Below are positions 20,824 through 32,700 of a DNA stretch of 64,000 nucleotides, piece after piece; the stretch's first letter is position 1, and each line of letters opens with the position of its first letter. Position numbers and translations under genes: made by a program. The notes below the pieces were generated by a model that worked only from the letters and a program-made list of their open reading frames with translations, did no database searches and was not told the DNA's origin. Source of the stretch: Hyparrhenia diplandra (taxonomy: Eukaryota > Streptophyta > Magnoliopsida > Poales > Poaceae); contig JADLZK010009310.1 in the NCBI GenBank assembly GCA_015847255.1, forward strand, positions 1 through 64,000. Reading direction: 5' to 3'.

Positions 20824-22889
20824 TAACACCTGGTTTTAAGGACAAACCGAATGTACACCATACGTGAGCCCTAAAAGTCAAATCTCGCATATAGTTACAA
20901 ATAAATGGTAGTATCAATTCACAATGCTTGAAATATAACGAGTATAATATAAAATAATATAACCTTAGCTAGTAGACAGCAGAAAGACATTCCAATCTTC
21001 TGATGTAGATTCCACAAGGACTGTCTGACTGGTTGATCACAAGCCTAACTTCCTCTTGAGGTGGGGTGAAATAGCAAGAGTGAGTCCATGTCGAACTCAA
21101 CAAGAATAGCAAGGCAATATCTTACCCATATCCCATGATCACTATAACATAAGGTAGAGCATAAACGATAAATTATGAACTGTTAAACAAGCATAGGTCA
21201 TCATCTTTAATGCAAAGGTTCCAAGGCCGCTCGTGACCATGAGCACGGCTGACATACCAATTTTACTCTGCGCAAAGGTGCACACTTTTACTATGAGCCG
21301 TGAATTGCCCTTTCACTTGAGGTGATCGGCCTCTTAACACCCTTCCTAGGATGGTCGGTAGGGTTCACTCTAAATCCTTTCATAGGTTCGTCTAACTTGT
21401 TAGGGCCGCTAGGTACCTTCCATCAGTCCGTGTGATACAACCTATCTAGAGATCCATAGTCTGCGGTAGTTCCATATGTGATACAACCTTACACTAGGGA
21501 TCCAAAGTCTGTTTTGCCCTAACGTCTTTCGGTAACCTCTAACAAGCTAGAAAAGGTTCTAGGTATGCGAGCTAAAACGAGCCATGTAGCCCTTACGGTT
21601 TTTCAGTAAATCACGGAGACTCTAATACAAACAAATCGACATGTTGCTAATAGTCATGCTTAAGGTTCATTGCATAAACATCATTCAAGTCATATGATAA
21701 TGGTTTAAAGTTAGCATATCCCAAAACTATACTTTCCTTAATATCGATCCTTCTTCAAGTCCAAACATCCAAGAGAAATCCTTCTTGATCGTCAACGTGT
21801 TCCATATCACCACATCAAGCTCACGGTCTACTTGATTACAATCACAACATACAACCATGCATATGGGGCCAATCATGCATATCGAACGAGGATACAATTA
21901 GAACAATACACCAACAGAGAAAATATAAGTTGAAAAGTTTATAAAACTAATCTACACGTCGCTATGATCAGGCAGATGTAAAGATCACCAAAAAACAGAC
22001 TTAAACGGCGAAGATATGGATTTCTCAAGCTTTCGCATGAATAAAATAATAAACTAAATATGATCACGAAATTTAAAAAGTCTAAAACCTATTGATCAGT
22101 GACATAAACATCTAGGTCACGGAAATATGAACCTAACGCAATTTGAACAGGTCAATTTGGATTTGAAATGGGAAAGTTATGATGATTTGAAAATAATGGC
22201 AAAACTGTAAATATTGGAAAGCGTAATTTGAAACTGCTGGAGCTGGAACTACGCTTTTCAGAAAGATTAAAGCGTAAATTAGGAAGCTGCAATGGATGGC
22301 AGTTATATACATTAAAAACTAGCAGGGTTCTTTATGCAAAATGTCAAGGCCGAAAGGGTATCTTAGAACCGGGACCGTCGGATCTCAATTCATATTGCTA
22401 GATTAGAGAGAGCATGTCGGGCGGCGCTCTCGCACGGAACTAGCCGGTTTCAGGGCGGTCGCCTTCGATAACGGGCGCGGAGCTCGCCGGCAAAGCTAGA
22501 ACCGGCCCTATCAGCCCACGGTTTTGGAGGGAATTTGATCCAATCGAACAAGGAGATGAAGAGCGACCTCACCTAGCTTGTAATCGGGCGCGTAGATGAA
22601 CCCTAGACGACGCATGGCTCGAGTAGGTGGATGGCGGTGACTTGTGCACGGCGCCACGTGAGATGAGCGAAATTGACCAAAGGAAAGGGCATCGGTGAGT
22701 TCATGAGGTCAAGGCGTAGTTGTTTCAAATTCTTACCGTGGGAACGAGGCCATTGTTGCAGTGAATTGAGATCGGCAGTAGCTCCAATGGCAGTGGCTAG
22801 GGTTGCGCGGCCGTGGGCTTGTGCGAGGGCAGCAGTGACGGATTGGATCGGAAAAGGAGGCAGCGTGGGGTACGGCTCCTCTTATATAC
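20824..22889 (-). repeat. Reverse-oriented LTR remnant ending in ..GGTGTTATA
   Basis: The left border on the + strand reads TATAACACCTGG, which on the minus strand is an LTR end like those of the other TGTAACACC elements here. On the minus strand TATATAAG at 22888-22881 followed by a GC-rich leader (22870-22400) looks like its promoter. E1 is inserted exactly there, so the upstream part of this LTR is missing from the window. The stretch holds no coding sequence and mostly A/T-rich DNA. Orientation and class are inferred from the ends and the TATA box. Confidence 0.5.
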
Positions 22890-24361
22890 TGTTGACGGTC
22901 GTTAACTACATATTTTATACCGTCAACATTAATATAAAACCACCAAAACACAATAGTAATAGGGCTTTGAGCTAACCATTTCCATAAGTTTTGGTACTTC
23001 ACTTGTTTTGCAAGACAATGTTGGAAACATATACATTTTGGGCCAAAAGCAAAGGAAAACATATAAAGAATAACAAGGCCCTAAATGGACATAAGCAAAG
23101 CAAGGAGAAGAGAGGAGAAATGCCCATAAACATGACTATCAACATCTATACATAAGCCCAAGAAGTGGAAACCCAAATCCAACATGAAATGACATTGGGC
23201 CACATGACATGGGTTTAGTATTTTGGGCATAACTTCTTCATACGAACTCCGTTTTCGGGGCACCACCCGCCAAAATGGAGCTAACGACCTAAAACAGACA
23301 CGCACACAAAATTTCAGCCCAAACGCCTGGAACAAGGTGCGCCCGCACCTTGGGGTGCGCCCGCACCCAAATTGTGTCTGGTTCGGGCCCAACCTTCTCT
23401 CGGCGGTGCAATCAATGCAAAAGAATAGGCGGTGCGGTGTTGGTTGCCACGTTCACTGAACCTGGACGACGGGGAGGAGGTCGGTTTGGTGCATTCATGG
23501 TGTAAATTATCACTTAGCCCCCTCCTCTCATCCTATAAGTAGGTGGCCTCTCTCCCTCTCACAAGACACACCAATTCCATACACAACACAAGGGAGAGCC
23601 ACAATGTAATAGAGAGGAGTTATTGTTCTTCATCCTCCTCTTAGTTCTAATGGAGAGTGAGAGAGGGAAAGCTAGAAGGATACTTTGCTCCTTCTACTCG
23701 GAGTTGTCGGAGTACCCTCGGTGGTCCGCGGTTCCTAGGAGGTCGGAGTGCCGGAGTTGTCGGCACCCGCCATGCTTGTACCTCTACAACTTCCTTACAC
23801 TTTGCAAGAAAGTTCGTGTTCATCTTTCGGCTTATTGTTCTTCAAGTATATTATCTTAAGTTGTTATAATCTTACGGGATCGGTAGATTGTCTCGTAAGA
23901 GCGTTAGTTCTTGGTGAAGGAACTCTTTGACCGGGGAACCTTGATCGACATCAAGAGCTGTGACCAATAGTGCAAACGCGTGGTGTTTGGACTAGCGTTC
24001 ACCTACCTTTTGGCACCCCACGGGGTAGGCGGCAGGGTCATGACAGCCTTGTCCGTCCCTTGTAATCCCTCCCCCGCTCGGGTGTGACGTAGAGCTAATG
24101 GCCGGACTCGCCTCGGTATTGGGCGAGGGCCGGTGCCCGGCGCAAGGAGATAACAGCCCTAGAAATCCCCTCGCCTCAAAACCTAAGCCCATAAAGATAC
24201 GTCACTACCCATAGTTATCCTTGGGCGGCTCGTTTCGCAGATTAGTGCGCAATCGTTCCCTCGTGAAAAATACGATACTCGAATATTTTAGGGTGAAAGC
24301 TACAACGACAGTTCCTGTACGCTATGCGGATTCTTCTCGCATACGTTAAAGAACGCCAACA
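22890..24361 (+). repeat. E1 5' LTR (1472 bp)
   Basis: The borders are TGTTGACGG and GCCAACA. A TATA box (TATAAGTAG) is at 23534-23542, with the leader CTCTCTCCCTCTCACAAGAC after it; E2 and E3 share TATAAGTAG in the same place. Downstream landmarks shared with E3 are CGGCACCCGCC, TAGGCGGC.GGGT and CCTTGTCCGTCCCTTGTAAT. It reads on the + strand. Confidence 0.85.
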
Positions 24362-24372
24362 AGCTTTCTCGG

Positions 24373-24390
24373 GGCGCCGTTGTCGGGAAC
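24373..24390 (+). other. E1 primer binding site (tRNA-Asp type)
   Basis: GGCGCCGTTGTCGGGAAC starts 12 bases after the LTR end. It fits the complement of the 3' end of tRNA-Asp(GUC) with small differences. E2 and E3 have the same site at the same distance. Confidence 0.65.
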
Positions 24391-24711
24391 GGTTGTTATT
24401 CTCTCTCGAGCCTAGAGCACCCGTGTGTTGTATCCAAAAAACAAATTTATAAATAGTTATTTATTTTTCTTTTTCCAAAATGATGCCATCCAACCAATTT
24501 AAAATCTTTTTGCTTCTCCAAAGGGGGAGTTCACAGGGCCAAAATCTTTTTCAAAATCAAAATTTTCATTCGGCCATGAACTCCACCTTGATTTGAAAAA
24601 AAAAAAACTTTGGTTCGGTCACACTCCTTCTTTGGTAACTATTTTGAAAACCTGTATAAACCACCTACAAGATTTCGAGGAGTTATAATCTTGCCTCAAC
24701 ATTCCTGCATG

Positions 24712-25898
24712 ATTCAAATTCTCAGGTGGAATTTGTTTCTGCTCTCCCTCATAGGGAAAGCAAAACAATAGTACACTATTGTCGTAGGAAGTTTGAATGG
24801 GGACTACGAAGAACTCAAAGACAATTTTTGTCTAGCATTCTTCCCCATCAATGCCTACCAAGGACAACTCTCGGCCTCAAGTAGGATAAGAAGGAGTCCA
24901 TAGGTGCAGCCTAGGCCAGGATCATAATGTTTATACATGTTGGCCTAGACTTGTCATTACCCGATAGTGTGCTTTTGCATATCTTTTGTTCAGGTCTTGA
25001 CATAAATGCTGCCCTATGCCTTGACATGACCGTTCGAGGGTCGTTTCCACGTAAACCTACAACGGAACATAGGAAAATCCTTGAACACATCCTAGAGAAG
25101 CTTGCTTCTCCCGCTGTAGAACCTATTCCCCTCCATATTAAGGGCATGTCAAGCGTTGAAGAGCCCTCATCGGCCGAGCCATTCCTCGCACCGCCATTGG
25201 AACCGACCGTTGAGCCCTCTCCCGAACCACAAACACCGAAGGAAGGAATGCTTCATCCTTTCGATTTGCGATTGAATTCAAGGATGATGACGGAACCTCG
25301 TAAAACCGAGGTGCGCTTAAACTTCCATATCTATCCCATCCTTGATTTCGATCTTCTCATAGGCTACCCTCTCGAAAAGCTTTTTTCATGAAAAACCTAT
25401 AGAGGGGAGCCGTGATGAAAAGTTTGGAAAGATTGCTTCCACTGTCACCTAGATATCCCAAAGGCTAAGCATCTTCCCAACCAAAACCCGCTCGAGGAGG
25501 CGAAGTTCAGAACTCTCTATTCGCTTCACCCAAGTTGTTAAACACATCTTAGTGAAACGAAACACCTGTCGCCCTCACACGAACACAAGTCATGTCCTCC
25601 GGCCAAGAAATGTTGTTCTTGACAATGGTCAAGATTCAACGTCCGCCCTTCATGACACATCTTGTGAGGGGAAAAACCTCATGTGCCATGGACATGCAAG
25701 CGACAACTCTTGAGACCAAGTAGAAATATGTTGTTGGGCATAACAAGTTGTCAATTGAAACTTCCTACATGCCCATCTTTGGGTCTTCTTGAGTTTGTCT
25801 TGCTTCTAGCCGAAGTGCTTCGACGAAGATCACAACCATCTCTTGGTTCTCGTTATAAAACATTTAAGAGAATGGTTGCAAATCTCGTAGTAGCATGA
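24712..25898 (+). pseudogene. E1 gag-like relic
   Basis: In shifting frames the stretch reads VEFVSALPHRESKTIVHY, LPHQCLPRT, then DLSLPDSVLLHIFCSGLDIN (from about 24951) and RKPTTEHRKILEHILEK. The segment LSLPD..LL..F..GL followed by a Gly-Ser-Phe-..-K-T stretch matches the second half of the Ty3/gypsy gag domain. A landmark KRMVANLVVA ends it at 25896. The first half of gag (FPFSL..KA) is absent. E3 carries the same relic at 50500-51760 with the same gaps, so the loss happened in a common ancestor and this is a non-autonomous family. Confidence 0.65.
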
Positions 25899-26084
25899 TG
25901 ACGCTAACCTTGCAGCTTGAGTGTAATGCCAACTTCTTAGTGGTGAAACTAGGAACTTCACCACCATCACCGCAAGATGTTTTCCCGTGGTCAAGCTTAT
26001 GACCATAACTCAAGTAATCGCCGGGAGATACCCCTGCACTATCAAAAAAAAGCAATAAATAGTTTATCTCTTTTTATTTCCTCA

Positions 26085-27341
26085 AAAAAGTTTTCCTCGC
26101 TTTTTATTTTCATAACAATAATAATAATAATCTCTCTTCTCTTATTAATAAAAACAAGAACATGTTATCAAGTTAGTATGCACATTCGGGTATTCTTGTC
26201 GCTAACCATTTCGTGTGGAGATCGATTAAGAAGAACAAAGAGGCATGCGACGCCGAGAACATGGGGGCCACATCAAAAAAAAAAACCTATGATGCCCATG
26301 GGTGATGGAAGATGCTCAAGAGGAGACTCGACTGCACACTTGACTTTTATACAAAAGTCTAAGTGTGGGGGAAGATGGTGACAATCTCAAGTTCCATCCA
26401 CCAAGGGGTCATACAAAAAAATTGAGGGTGAATAAAAGACGATGTCCCCGCCTTGCTAATAAAGTGAAGAGAAAAGAGTTTAAAAAAAGAGGAGAGAGAA
26501 AAAAAAGAGAGAGAAAAAAAAAGAATTGAAAAAGAAAGATAGAAAGGGAAAAGAAAATAAAAATGTGTTGTCGCAATAAAAGAGAGAGAGAGAGAAAAAA
26601 ATGTTATAAAAAGAGAGAGAGAGATAAAAAAAGAGAGAGGTAAATACAAAAAAAAAGAGAGGAGAGAGATAAAAAAAAGGAGAGAGAAAAAATATATATA
26701 TAAGAATGTTGTCGAAAAATAAAAATATATATATAGAATAGAAAAAATAATAATAAGAGAGAGAGGAGTAGGTTGGCCCCACATGGTCAAGATAAACATC
26801 GATGTGTCGCCTCGACTCCACCCTTCATTGCTTCAACAAGCAAGAACGGCTCGCCTCTCATCCTTTGTCGCTATCATCAAGACCCGCGGGCCCGTACACA
26901 CAAAGTTGTGTGTGCATGGCCTAGCCTTGAGAAGCACCTGAACAAAAGCCATCATGCAAACCGCGGCATCAACTTTGACGCTTTATCCATAAATGTTGTC
27001 GGTATTTACACTCCGGTATGCAAAGGTAAGTTCACCACCACTTCACTCATTTTTTGTCTCCATGAATATAAAACTTTATGCTTCCCATGTCATGACACAT
27101 GTTTTGAGTTTGGGTGTACCTACACGGATCCATACATCCATAGATCTTTTTAAATTAAGCGTGGTGCTTAGGTTAAAAATGATCTCCTTCAATCAAAACT
27201 TTAACATGGTGTCAAAGCTAGGTTAATGAACTTAGAGCTCTATTGTCATGATCTTTGGAAGTATCTTATGCTGGAGATGAATCAAGGCTATGTTTTTCAA
27301 TGCTTCTTTATTTTAGCCTTGCCTCGAGTGATGCTAAGGTG

Positions 27342-27407
<66 letters not shown>

Positions 27408-28280
27408 CAAACAAATAAAATAAATAATAATCATAATAAAGGCTCCACGGTATTCTTGCCGATAGAGCCATGTGTTTGTTGTTGTTTTATTTTCTTTGTT
27501 TAAAATAAAATAGGTACAAGAATAAGTGTGGGGGAGATCTCTCAAGCATACAAGCACACCCATCCGAGATCTCCCCAACACAAATGCACGAACACCAAGC
27601 AATTCACGATGGAGAAGGACTAAACGAACGACTACCATTAACACCTTCCTCTTCAAACGGTGGTTTGTGCAACTCCCTCTCTCACATCCTCTAAAAGTTT
27701 TGAAGTTTAAAATTGAACAAATCAAAAAAGACAAAACTTCTTGAAAAAGCTCCATCTCCATGCTATCCTTTGATAAAATGTGCATACTCTTTTTATTCCT
27801 TGCTAATATTCCTATAGCTTGTGAACCACTTATCATAGGGACCCCATGTTATCTAAGTAATCGGAATATGTGATATATTTGGATGACATGAACCTTGCTC
27901 TTTTTATATGAACTTGGGATTTGTTTTCAAAATTCAAAATTCAATTAGCATGCTCCTCAATGATGTGCATTTCCCACCAGAGCCATATGACATGCGATGA
28001 TGATTATTCATGAAAAAAAAATAAACCATAGTCATATGCTACTTGTTTTCATGGTGAGCCTATGTCAAATTGTTTGTGACCTATGTTGAGATTCTTTTCA
28101 TATGCCCAAGATCAAGATTCACGTACACCCACAAATAAAATGCCGACTCTTACACCGAGTTGCGCACAACATGCACCCTTCCATCCACCAAAAATATACT
28201 CCATTCATCTGTATCATGACCTCTCACCAAAATCCCAGTTACCAAAGGAGAAGTATGGGCTATGTTTGAAAAAAAAAATG
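26085..28280 (+). other. E1 noncoding interior: purine-rich tracts and a (TA)n microsatellite
   Basis: The stretch contains AAGTGTGGGGGAAGATGG at 26360, a long A/G-rich tract (about 26460-26765, mostly GAGAGA and AAAAAA), a (TA)n run at about 27342-27406, and AGTGTGGGGGAGATCTC at 27528. The AAGTGTGGGGGA motif is the same as the polypurine tract before the 3' LTR. No coding sequence is supported. Open frames on the minus strand over the purine tract encode Phe/Leu/Ser runs and are artefacts. Confidence 0.6.
27342..27406. repeat. (TA)n microsatellite, about 65 bp
   Basis: This is an uninterrupted alternating TA run inside E1. It can form cruciforms and is hard to sequence, so its length is uncertain. 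Confidence 0.9.
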
Positions 28281-28299
28281 AAATGATCATGAAAGAAAA

Positions 28300-28350
28300 G
28301 ATGGACATGAGTCCATTCAAAAAAAGAGACGAGGAAGTCAGTACTCGTCC
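28300..28350 (+). other. E1 copy of the two-hairpin module
   Basis: GGACATGAGTCC (28303-28314) forms a GGAC/GTCC stem, and GACGAG...CTCGTC (28328-28349) forms a second stem. A-rich and GA-rich stretches lie between and after them. E2, E3 and E4 have the same arrangement at the same relative place with different stem bases (see findings). Confidence 0.5.
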
Positions 28351-28933
28351 AAAAAAGAGAGAATGGAAAGAAAAAGAATAAGGTAGCCCATACCTCCTTC
28401 AAATAAATTCCACCAAAAAGAGAGAGTCATGATACCAGGAGTACACAAAAATGTTCCACACACTTTGCACATCTTGGTCTAGGCCTATAACTAGTCTCTC
28501 CATGTGGTCCGGTTTTTGACTAAGGCAACATGACATGATACAAGTATGCCATTCTTTTACCTACCCAAAACCCCCACAAAAAAGCCTTATATAGTTGGTA
28601 GGGAAAAAGAAAGGCAAATCTAAGCCTTTGGTGAGGAACAAACCACATACAAATTGAGTGATCTCGAGTGAATCATTTGAGGAGCAAGGCTATATTTATA
28701 TTTTCAAAATCAAATGAAAACCCAAGTTCCCGCACTTATTTGAAGCAAGGGATTTGATTCTATGTTGTTCCATAATTCAATTACCCAAGATTAAACGTGG
28801 TAGACACATCAAAAGGTTCACAAATGCAGTGAAGCTTGGAATAACTTGTATGCAGGTTACATATCAAGGAGATGACCCATCTTAGTCCTAGCCTTTACTC
28901 GAGGACGAGCAAAGGACTAAGTGTGGGGGAGTT

Positions 28934-30222
28934 TGTTGACGGTCGTTAACTACATATTTTATACCGTCAACATTAATATAAAACCACCAAAACACAATAG
29001 TAATAGGGCTTTGAGCTAACCATTTCCACAAGTTTTGGTACTTCACTTGTTTTGCAGGACAATGTTGGAAACATATACATTTTGGGCCAAAAGCAAAGGA
29101 AAACATATAAAGAATAACATGGCCCTAAATTGACATAAGCAAAGCAAGGAGAAGAGAGGAGAAATGCCCATAAACATGAATATCAACATCTATACATAAG
29201 CCCAAGAAGTGGAAACCCAAATCCAACATGAAATGACATTGGGCCACATGACATGGGTTTAGTATTTTAGGCATAACTTCTTCATACGAACTCCGTTTTC
29301 GGTGCACCACCCGCCAAAACGGAGCTAACGACGAAACAGACGCGCACACAAAATTTCAGCCCAAACGGCCCAGAACAAGGTGCGCCCGCACCTTGGGGTA
29401 CGCCCTCACCCAAATTGTGTCGGTTCGGGCCAAACCTTCTCTGGCGGTGCAATCAATGCAGAATAGGCGGTGCGGTGTGGGTTGCCATGTTCACTGAACC
29501 TGGACGACAGGAGGAGGTCGGTTTGGTGCATTCATGGTGTAAATTATCACTTAGCCCCCTCCTCTCATCCTATAAGTAGGTGGCCTCTCTCCCTCTCACA
29601 AGACACACCAATTCCATACACAACACAAAGGAGAGCCACAATGTAATAGAGAGGAGTTATTGTTCTTCATCCTCCTCTTAGTTCTAATGGAGAGTGAGAG
29701 AGGGAAAGCTAGAAGGATACTTTGCTCCTTCTACTCTGAGTTGTCGGAGTACCCCGGTGGTCCACGGTTCCTAGGAGGTCGGAGTGCCGAGTTGCCGCAC
29801 CCGCCACGCTTGTACCTCTACAACTTCCTTACACTTTGGTGAGAAAGTTCGTGTTCATCTTTCGGCTTATTGTTCTTCAAGTATATTATCTTAAGTTGTT
29901 ATAATCTTACGGATCGGTAGATTGTCTCGTAAGAGCGTTAGTTCTTGGTGAAGGAACTCTTTGACCGGGAACCTTGATCGACATCAAGAGTCGTGACCAA
30001 TAGTGCAAACATGGTGTTTGGACTAGCTGCTCACCTACCTTTTGGCGGCACCCCACGGTCGTGAGGGTAGGCGTGCAGGGCGTGACAGCCTTTGTCCGTC
30101 CCTTGTAATCCCTCCCTATTCGGGTGTGACGTAGAGCTAATGGCCGGACCGCCCCAGATTGGGCGAGGGCCGTGCCCGGTAAGGAGATAACAGCCCTAGA
30201 AATCCCTGCAAAAAAACCTAAG
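28934..30222 (+). repeat. E1 3' LTR, truncated by insertion of element H
   Basis: It aligns with 22890-24186 and stops after AAAACCTAAG, where the 5' LTR continues with CCCATAAAGATACG. At 30223 a new LTR start (TGTCGATG) follows. Differences from the 5' LTR are mostly single-base changes and short indels in C/G runs. The polypurine tract AAGTGTGGGGGAGTTT is directly before it. Confidence 0.82.
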
Positions 30223-30422
30223 TGTCGATGTTTTACGACCGAGAGCCCCGCCACGGGTGAACCGGGCGCTTTGTTCGGGCCTCGATGAACCCGAGCCCGG
30301 GCGGTTTGTTGCGCAGCCGACATTGAGAGCGGGTTTTTATATTGTTCGCCCTCGATCAAGGATCGAGTAAAGACCTTTACGCCCGGGGCATGAGCCTGTT
30401 TTTTGATTGATGGGGTTAGCCG

Positions 30423-30966
30423 AGAATCGGCTATGAAGCTTACAGCCGCTTGGTCGGGCCAAGCTTGTGTTCTATGCGCTTCGTGCTCTCCTTCTACGAG
30501 GTGTTCCTTGGCCGCCTTTTATAGTCTAAGGAGCCAAGGAACTCGCCACGCATCCTAGTCGGATACAGAGGGTTGTCCGTAGAGGAACCGAACACCCGAA
30601 CTCTAAACAAGGTAACCTCGACTAGTGTTCTATCCTAATTACAACAGAAGTCACCATAGCTATGCTTCCATTGCCTTCTCGGGAGTTGTTTGTGGAGAAT
30701 CGGCTATGAAGCTTACAAAGACTTGGTCGTGGCCAAGCTTGTGTTCTATGCGCTCGTGTTTCCCTCTATGAGGTGTTCCTTGGCCGCTTTTATAGTCTAA
30801 GGAGCCAAGGAACTCGCTACGATCCTAGTCGGATAGAGAGAGGGTTGTCCGTAGAGGAACCGAACACCGAACTCTAAACAAGGTAACCCGACTAGTGTTC
30901 TATCCTAATTACAAACGTAAGTCACCGTAGCTATGCTTCCATTGCCTTCTCGGGAGTTGTTTGTGG
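30423..30966 (+). repeat. Tandem duplication in H (273 + 271 bp)
   Basis: Two adjacent copies start AGAATCGGCTATGAAGCTTA at 30423 and 30696 and end GGGAGTTGTTTGTGG. They differ by scattered small indels and substitutions, mostly in C/G runs. Confidence 0.88.
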
Positions 30967-31031
30967 CCGCAGGCTAGATAGAACCATGCGAACAACTCAA
31001 GAGAGTTCTTTTGGTGATCCTCAGATCCACA

Positions 31032-31526
31032 AGCCCCCGAGCATCTCAAGGTCGAGCCATGAGAGTTGTCTTGCTCTCCTCGGGCGAGGCCTTGATATGG
31101 TCTTCAAGATCATCTTACGGAGTGCAATTTTGAAAAAAGTGCACCCGTAGGGTGTAGCCCCCGAGCTTCTTGCTTTTTGGCACAAAGAGCTGGAAGGTCT
31201 TTGAGTTCTTCTCCTCCGTCTTCGAGTTCTTCTCATCGTTGGAGCTCTTCTTTCTTGAAAGGAGAGCCTTGTTCCGCTTAGCCCCCGAGCATCTCGGGTT
31301 TGAGTCATGAGAGTTGTCTCCGCTTTTCTTGGATGTGGCCTTGACGTGGTTCTTGTCGTTTTAGGCGGCGTGCACTTTTGTTGGAAAAGTGCACCCGTAG
31401 GGTGTAGCCCCCGAGCTTCTTGCTTTTTGGCACAAAGAGCTGGAAGGTCTTTGAGTTCTTCTCCTCCGTCTTTGAGTTCTTCTCGTCGTCGGAGCTCTTT
31501 TGAAAAATCATGCCCCGGTATCCTCA
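31032..31526 (+). repeat. Tandem duplication in H (about 248 bp, two copies and a partial third)
   Basis: AGCCCCCGAGCATCTC begins copies at 31032 and 31280, and a trimmed version begins at about 31526. Each contains AAAAGTGCACCCGTAGGGTG and CTTGCTTTTTGGCACAAAGA. The long minus-strand open frame over it is a by-product of the repeat. Confidence 0.82.
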
Positions 31527-31783
31527 GAGCCCCGAGCATCTAAGAGTTCTTTTTGTAGATAGAGCTCTTAGAGGTTCTTCTTTTTCCGGGATTTTGACCG
31601 CCTCTCTTTTTCCGTGCGGGTCACGGAGTCACAAAGGCGCTTTTATGCGCTCCGTTTTTGAAACGCCGGTGCATGGCAGTCATTGCCATAAATTCCATAC
31701 CGCTGTGTTTTGAGGTGACCGCTCCTTTTTTGCTGGTTGCCTCGTCTTCTGTGGACCTAGTCCATAGGCATGTTGGTTTTGCC

Positions 31784-31791
31784 TATAAATA
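31784..31791 (+). promoter_or_regulatory. Probable LTR TATA box of element H
   Basis: TATAAATA in the context TTTTGCCTATAAATATGGCC is followed by CT-rich transcribed-leader-like DNA. It supports a + orientation for H. Confidence 0.5.
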
Positions 31792-32700
31792 TGGCCCTTC
31801 TTGCTTCGTTGAGAAACCAGAGTGTCTTTCTTCTTCTCTGCTTCTTCTTCCTCTTGGACTTTCTCACTTCTTTTAGAAAAAACTTCTTTCTGAGCTTCTG
31901 ATCCATGCCGGTTCTCTTGAGTGAGTTAGATCGGCCTCCGGGCGTCTTTTTTAGCCTTCTGGAGTTCTTCTGCGAGTGAGGGATGTCTTGTGAAACGGAG
32001 TAGAGGGGGGGCTACTCCTCGGGCGGCGGCTCCACTCTTGGATGTGGCTAGCGGTGGGAAAGGGATGCCTCAGGATCGGGACGCGATCTTCCGAGATCGA
32101 AGTTTTCCGTCGCTCCGCCGCCCTATCCCACTTTGTTGGCCTCCGATGATGAGTGGGGCGGACTACTTCCCGATTGCTCCTTAGCTTGAGGAGGGCTAAG
32201 GTGCTTTCTTGGTCGGCTAGTCCGATCCTCACGATGTCCATCGGCTCGAGTTTCTTGGAGAGGATAGCACCTGCTGTCTAATTCAAGGGGGTTATCTTTC
32301 TCCAGATTCTTGCTTTTGAGTCTTGAGGAACCGCCGTGTCCATACTCTTGCGGTACTTTGCTCCTTTCCAGGGGTGGTGTTGTGCCGGCGAGGGTTTTTT
32401 TCCCTAGGCCGCAGCTTTGGAACTCGTGGTCCGTTGGTTCCCTGTATATTCTGGGTTCTTCGGGCTTCTGGTACTTCTGTGCAGATGCTGATTCCTCCGT
32501 GGTCTTCTTAGCGCTCTTTGGTGCTTTGAGCTCCCGTGCAAGGGTCTTGACTTCTTAGTCGAGATGTGGAGGGATCTTCCCTTGGCGGTTGAAGTCGGCA
32601 TGGTGGAGTTTGGAAATAGGTCCTGGCGCTCTATCTTCGCCGCTCTTGGACACGGGCTCCTCGCCGCCTTCTTGGAAGTGCTCTTCGAGTTGTTGGACTC

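Larger units (their letters stand above)
22890..30222 (+). mobile_element. E1: non-autonomous Athila-like LTR retrotransposon (3' LTR interrupted)
   Basis: The 5' LTR is 22890-24361, the internal region 24362-28933, and the 3' LTR 28934-30222. The last is broken off by element H about 170 bp before its end. Both LTRs start TGTTGACGGTCGTTAACTAC, and the 5' one ends GCCAACA. A primer binding site follows at 24373 and a polypurine tract (AAGTGTGGGGGAG) precedes the 3' LTR. The interior holds only gag-like relics and long purine-rich and A/T-rich stretches; no RT, RNase H or integrase was found. It entered the older LTR at 22889 (TATAC, right duplication not in window). E3 is its closest relative here. 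Confidence 0.8.
30223..32700 (+). mobile_element. Element H, first segment (LTR and leader of a long-LTR gypsy-like element)
   Basis: The segment starts TGTCGATGTTTTACGACCG, a plausible LTR start, inside the E1 3' LTR (preceding 5 bases CTAAG). It contains two tandem duplications (30423-30966 and 31032-31526) and a TATA box at 31784-31791 followed by a pyrimidine-rich leader (CTTCTTCTCTGCTTC). AGCCCCCGAGC stretches recur, as in several grass gypsy LTRs. No coding domain was recognised. It stops at GACTC (32696-32700), the duplicated target of E2, and continues at 45742. The LTR's right border was not identified. Confidence 0.55.

Noticed and set aside
26359..26821. Two Phe/Leu/Ser-rich open frames on the minus strand, resembling membrane proteins
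   Set aside because: They are translations of an A/G-rich tract (GAGAGA and AAAAA) read in reverse. The hydrophobicity comes from TTT and CTC codons, not from a gene.
27297..27836. A 179-codon open frame on the minus strand
   Set aside because: Much of it is an Ile-Tyr run translated from the (TA)n microsatellite, and the rest has no motif. It lies in noncoding E1 DNA.
31021..31539. A 172-codon minus-strand frame with an internal repeat
   Set aside because: It spans the 248-bp tandem duplication of element H and repeats because the DNA does. There is no known domain.
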